This document shows positions 22,959 to 24,786 of a DNA stretch of 24,786 nucleotides, piece after piece; the stretch's first letter is position 1, and the number at the start of each line of letters is the position of its first letter. Location: the IMG/VR virus record IMGVR_UViG_3300021138_001175, positions 1 through 24,786 of that record. One strand, given 5' to 3'. Both the position numbers and the translations under genes were made by a program. The notes beneath the pieces are model-generated. The model was not told where the DNA came from. It searched no databases and saw only the letters and a program-made list of their open reading frames with translations. The DNA comes from a virus.

Positions 22959-23595
22959 ACACTTTCCTTTTATTTTTGGTTCCGGATCGAACACTTTTTC
23001 CATTTTTCATTGATTTCCATCCGTTTCGTTGATAATATACTTGATAGAAATTTACATTGTTTTCTCTACACCAAGGGCGAAGGCCATTAACTAAATGTTC
23101 GATGCCGTCTGGAGTAGTAATTATCCAATCTAAATTGCACAAGGCATCACGACCGTTTTTTTTCCAAAGCTCTTTAGTTTTGTCAGATACTGCTGCTCCG
23201 GTTCTTTGTTTTGACCATATTTTTTTTGTTTCAATCGATGGAATCCATCCTTTTTTGCTGTCAGACCAGTTTTTCTTGTGTGTTTCAGATCTTGGAGGCA
23301 TTTTTCCACCAGGTGGAAAACCGTCTAAACCTGTTTCAGGAACCAAATTTGCCCAATCATTACTATGGACAATATCAAAAAACTCGCTGAAAAATGTTGC
23401 AAACTCAAAAATATCTGATTCTTCTGTAAATAATTTATGCCACACAGTACTAACGTCTTTGCCGTGCTCATTCAAATGTCTTGACCAATAAACACCAGAG
23501 CCCGGATATATCTCTGGATCAGGTGCTACAGTTTTTCCAAAATAAAGTTTACCTGTTTTGTTATGTTGTTTGATATAAAGATTTGTCGGAATCAT
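22948..23595 (-). CDS. GIY-YIG/Seg-like homing endonuclease with NUMOD3-type repeats
   Basis: A 215-residue protein resembling free-standing phage homing endonucleases. LYIKQHNKTGKLYFGKT (6-22) is in the form of the GIY-YIG motif, followed by YPGSGVYWSRHLNEHG (30-45) and SNDWANLVPETGLDG (78-92), a usual end of this nuclease domain. Residues 102-147 contain three short units (RSETHKKNWSDSKKGW, then IETKKIWSKQRTG, then DKTKELWKKNG) like NUMOD3 DNA-binding repeats. DWIITTPDGIEHLVNGLRPWCREN (156-179) is a C-terminal DNA-binding module. It would cut an intron- or insertion-free allele and promote its own spread. The gene begins inside the stop of a 49-codon fragment (ATGA) with a GGAG ribosome site. 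It interrupts a structural gene. Confidence 0.8.
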   Translation of the reverse strand: MIPTNLYIKQHNKTGKLYFGKTVAPDPEIYPGSGVYWSRHLNEHGKDVSTVWHKLFTEESDIFEFATFFSEFFDIVHSNDWANLVPETGLDGFPPGGKMPPRSETHKKNWSDSKKGWIPSIETKKIWSKQRTGAAVSDKTKELWKKNGRDALCNLDWIITTPDGIEHLVNGLRPWCRENNVNFYQVYYQRNGWKSMKNGKSVRSGTKNKRKVYVD

Positions 23596-23741
23596 GCTCT
23601 TTTCTCCACAAATACTTTTTTGGTAGCAGGATCAAAAATTTTAATAAATCCTTCAACTGACATAGCGCCAGTTTCGTTAGGTCGTTTAGCCGCAGGTTTT
23701 GCAGCTGGGTCAGGTTGTTTTGGCATGATATTTTCAGTCAT
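23592..23741 (-). pseudogene. 5' fragment of the structural gene, cut off by the endonuclease insertion
   Basis: A 49-codon frame that starts MTENIMPKQPDPAAKPA, continues GAMSVEGFIKIFDPATKKVF and stops as VEKRA then TGA, with the stop overlapping the endonuclease start. Residues 28-45 correspond to the N-terminus of the protein at 22353-22958 (SIRGFLKIYDPSTKEVF): S, GF, KI, DP, TK and VF are shared. The DNA differs at many synonymous and other sites, so this is not a recent duplication. It has its own ribosome site (GAGGT), so a short peptide may still be made. Read as the original gene head; the Pro/Ala/Lys-rich leader of 25 residues is not found in the rebuilt downstream version. Confidence 0.65.
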
Positions 23742-23757
23742 ATTCTATTTACCTCGA

Positions 23758-24786
23758 TTATAGTCCCCGTAAAAACCTTGCGGCTATTGTTTCAGTTTCT
23801 TGTAACGGATTACCATTGCTAGGAGTACCCGCGCCAGGTGCATACCAAGTTACTCCACGATTTATTAAGATTGTAACATCAACACCTGCAACCGGAGCCG
23901 TTGTAAAGAGTATAGTAACCGGACTATCAGCAGTAACAGTATATCCAGATACAACCAAAATTCCGCCAACATAAACTTCAATGGCGTCATTGTCAGTAAT
24001 AGTAATATCCGTAGCAGTAAAGACCGTAGTTGACCCATCAGCTAATGTTGTGTCACTTACAATGTAATTTTGATATTCTGCTGGTAATAAATTACCACGG
24101 CCCATATTGTAAACCGTTGCTCCAGATGTGTGTGGTGCTAGGGCTGTACCGGCAGTACCTCTCAACAATCCACTAACAGTGTTAGCCACAGTATCTTTAT
24201 AGCGATACATAATCCGTTCTGCCCCAATAGTTAACACACCCCAGATGTTAGCAGCTAAGTCTGGATCAACTAAGGCACCGGCGTTGGTAACATATATAGT
24301 ATCATCGGTGATTAGAACTGGTTGAGTTGTCGTAGTTGTGGTCTCAGGAGTAATACGATAGGTAGCCTGTACTCCACGCATATCTTGGAAAATTCTAAAT
24401 GCCATTGCCTCGGGAACTACAAAGTTTGTAAATTGTGTTACCATCAGGACATCAGTTGCGTTTAATAATCCAGATGTTAGCATTAGCTGTGTTTCATCTA
24501 TTGTAAAGTTGATACCATAAAATAGTTGACAGCCATTCAATGATACTAGCAAGCGGCTTGGATCGTCGATTACTGTACCAAGATCAATATTATTGATAGT
24601 GGTAGTTTCGCCTGTACTGTAGTCAAAACTGCCGGGATCGCCAGTAACTGGGCCTACATCAAAATCTGTTGTATCATACCCTTCGGTTACTGTAATACCT
24701 TCGGTGATTGGGCCCACAAAGCATTGTGTTAGAATATTCTGTTGTCGTGGATCGTTCCAGGTAGTAATATCAATTAATGCTCCAAC
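23758..24786 (-). CDS. Phage structural protein (5' end outside the window)
   Basis: The frame is open to the right edge of the window (342 codons visible, beginning VGALIDITTWNDPRQQN), so a start at GTG 24717 would be internal. The visible part holds NDPRQQNILTQCFVGPITEG, a beta-rich region with SLNGCQLFYG and INFTIDETQLMLTSGLLNATD, and an end with DAIEVYVGGILVVSGYTV then VTILINRGVTWYAPG. This resembles large virion structural proteins of marine T4-like phages, perhaps tail or baseplate-associated. No enzyme motif is visible. Stop TAA at 23758-23760, 16 bp before the next small reading frame. Function beyond virion structure is not assigned. Confidence 0.7.
   Translation of the reverse strand, partial: VGALIDITTWNDPRQQNILTQCFVGPITEGITVTEGYDTTDFDVGPVTGDPGSFDYSTGETTTINNIDLGTVIDDPSRLLVSLNGCQLFYGINFTIDETQLMLTSGLLNATDVLMVTQFTNFVVPEAMAFRIFQDMRGVQATYRITPETTTTTTQPVLITDDTIYVTNAGALVDPDLAANIWGVLTIGAERIMYRYKDTVANTVSGLLRGTAGTALAPHTSGATVYNMGRGNLLPAEYQNYIVSDTTLADGSTTVFTATDITITDNDAIEVYVGGILVVSGYTVTADSPVTILFTTAPVAGVDVTILINRGVTWYAPGAGTPSNGNPLQETETIAARFLRGL

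Noticed and set aside
22959-23003. Upstream start at 23003 for the structural gene ending at 22353
   Set aside because: The additional residues lie within the endonuclease gene, while ATG 22958 has a good ribosome site and begins just before the conserved N-terminal segment.
23302-23320. 19-bp palindrome TTTTCCACC-A-GGTGGAAAA considered as a regulatory site
   Set aside because: It falls inside the endonuclease coding region and is accounted for by the codons for Phe-Pro-Pro-Gly-Gly-Lys; the centre is too tight to form a stable long hairpin.
23057-23491. 144-codon open frame on the plus strand
   Set aside because: It is antisense to the homing endonuclease gene and has no motif or ribosome site.
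24715-24717. GTG at 24717 as the start of the rightmost structural gene
   Set aside because: The frame stays open to the window edge with a sensible protein sequence (NDPRQQNILTQC), so the real start is outside.

Overview
The window looks like part of the genome of a T4-like, contractile-tailed phage from an aquatic, AT-rich setting. Genes are packed with ATGA-type overlaps. One end carries marine-myovirus-style virion structural genes, promoter-like elements ending in TAAATA resemble the T4 late motif, and a homing endonuclease sits among the virion genes. There are no ribosomal, tRNA or housekeeping genes. The host cannot be read from the sequence. This assignment rests on recalled family patterns, not on a search.

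Layout. (1) 1-298 is the 3' end of an unidentified phage gene, closed by a terminator. (2) 334-3111 (+): a small ORF, an NAD-dependent sugar epimerase, and a 528-aa protein with three internal repeats and a C-terminal glycosyltransferase-like domain. (3) 3114-4418 (-): a radical SAM enzyme with an N-terminal twitch-like cysteine region. (4) 4523-16039 (+): one long, mostly overlapping operon. It encodes a small first ORF, a second twitch radical SAM enzyme, two paralogous GT10-like transferases, an RmlC-type epimerase, three SGNH-hydrolase-like proteins, a miniature E1-alpha-like and a miniature E1-beta-like thiamine diphosphate subunit, three more SDR sugar epimerases/reductases, and an unknown helical protein. 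(5) 16041-19940 (-): a second accessory operon with a small first ORF, two GT-A-like proteins, a Cys/His-rich small protein, another small conserved protein, a homologue of the glycosyltransferase domain of region 2, and a methyltransferase-like protein. (6) 20014-24786 (-): tail or fibre-type structural genes, interrupted by a GIY-YIG-type homing endonuclease.

How the genes fit together (inference): regions 2-5 form a roughly 19-kb cassette for building and transferring modified sugars. Four SDRs and RmlC would remodel a nucleotide sugar, the TPP pair and radical SAM enzymes would perform less usual carbon chemistry, and the glycosyltransferases, methyltransferase and SGNH proteins would attach or decorate the product. 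No nucleotidylyltransferase that activates a sugar is visible, so the precursor would come from the host or from genes outside the window. The target (host surface glycan, phage virion protein or phage DNA) is not shown.

The strongest unusual points are: the homing endonuclease that cuts a structural gene in two and is followed by a second, diverged copy of that gene's 5' coding segment; the miniature two-subunit TPP enzyme whose halves lie 6 kb apart in one operon; and three operons that each seem to start with a tiny, apparently leaderless ORF coupled to a large enzyme gene.
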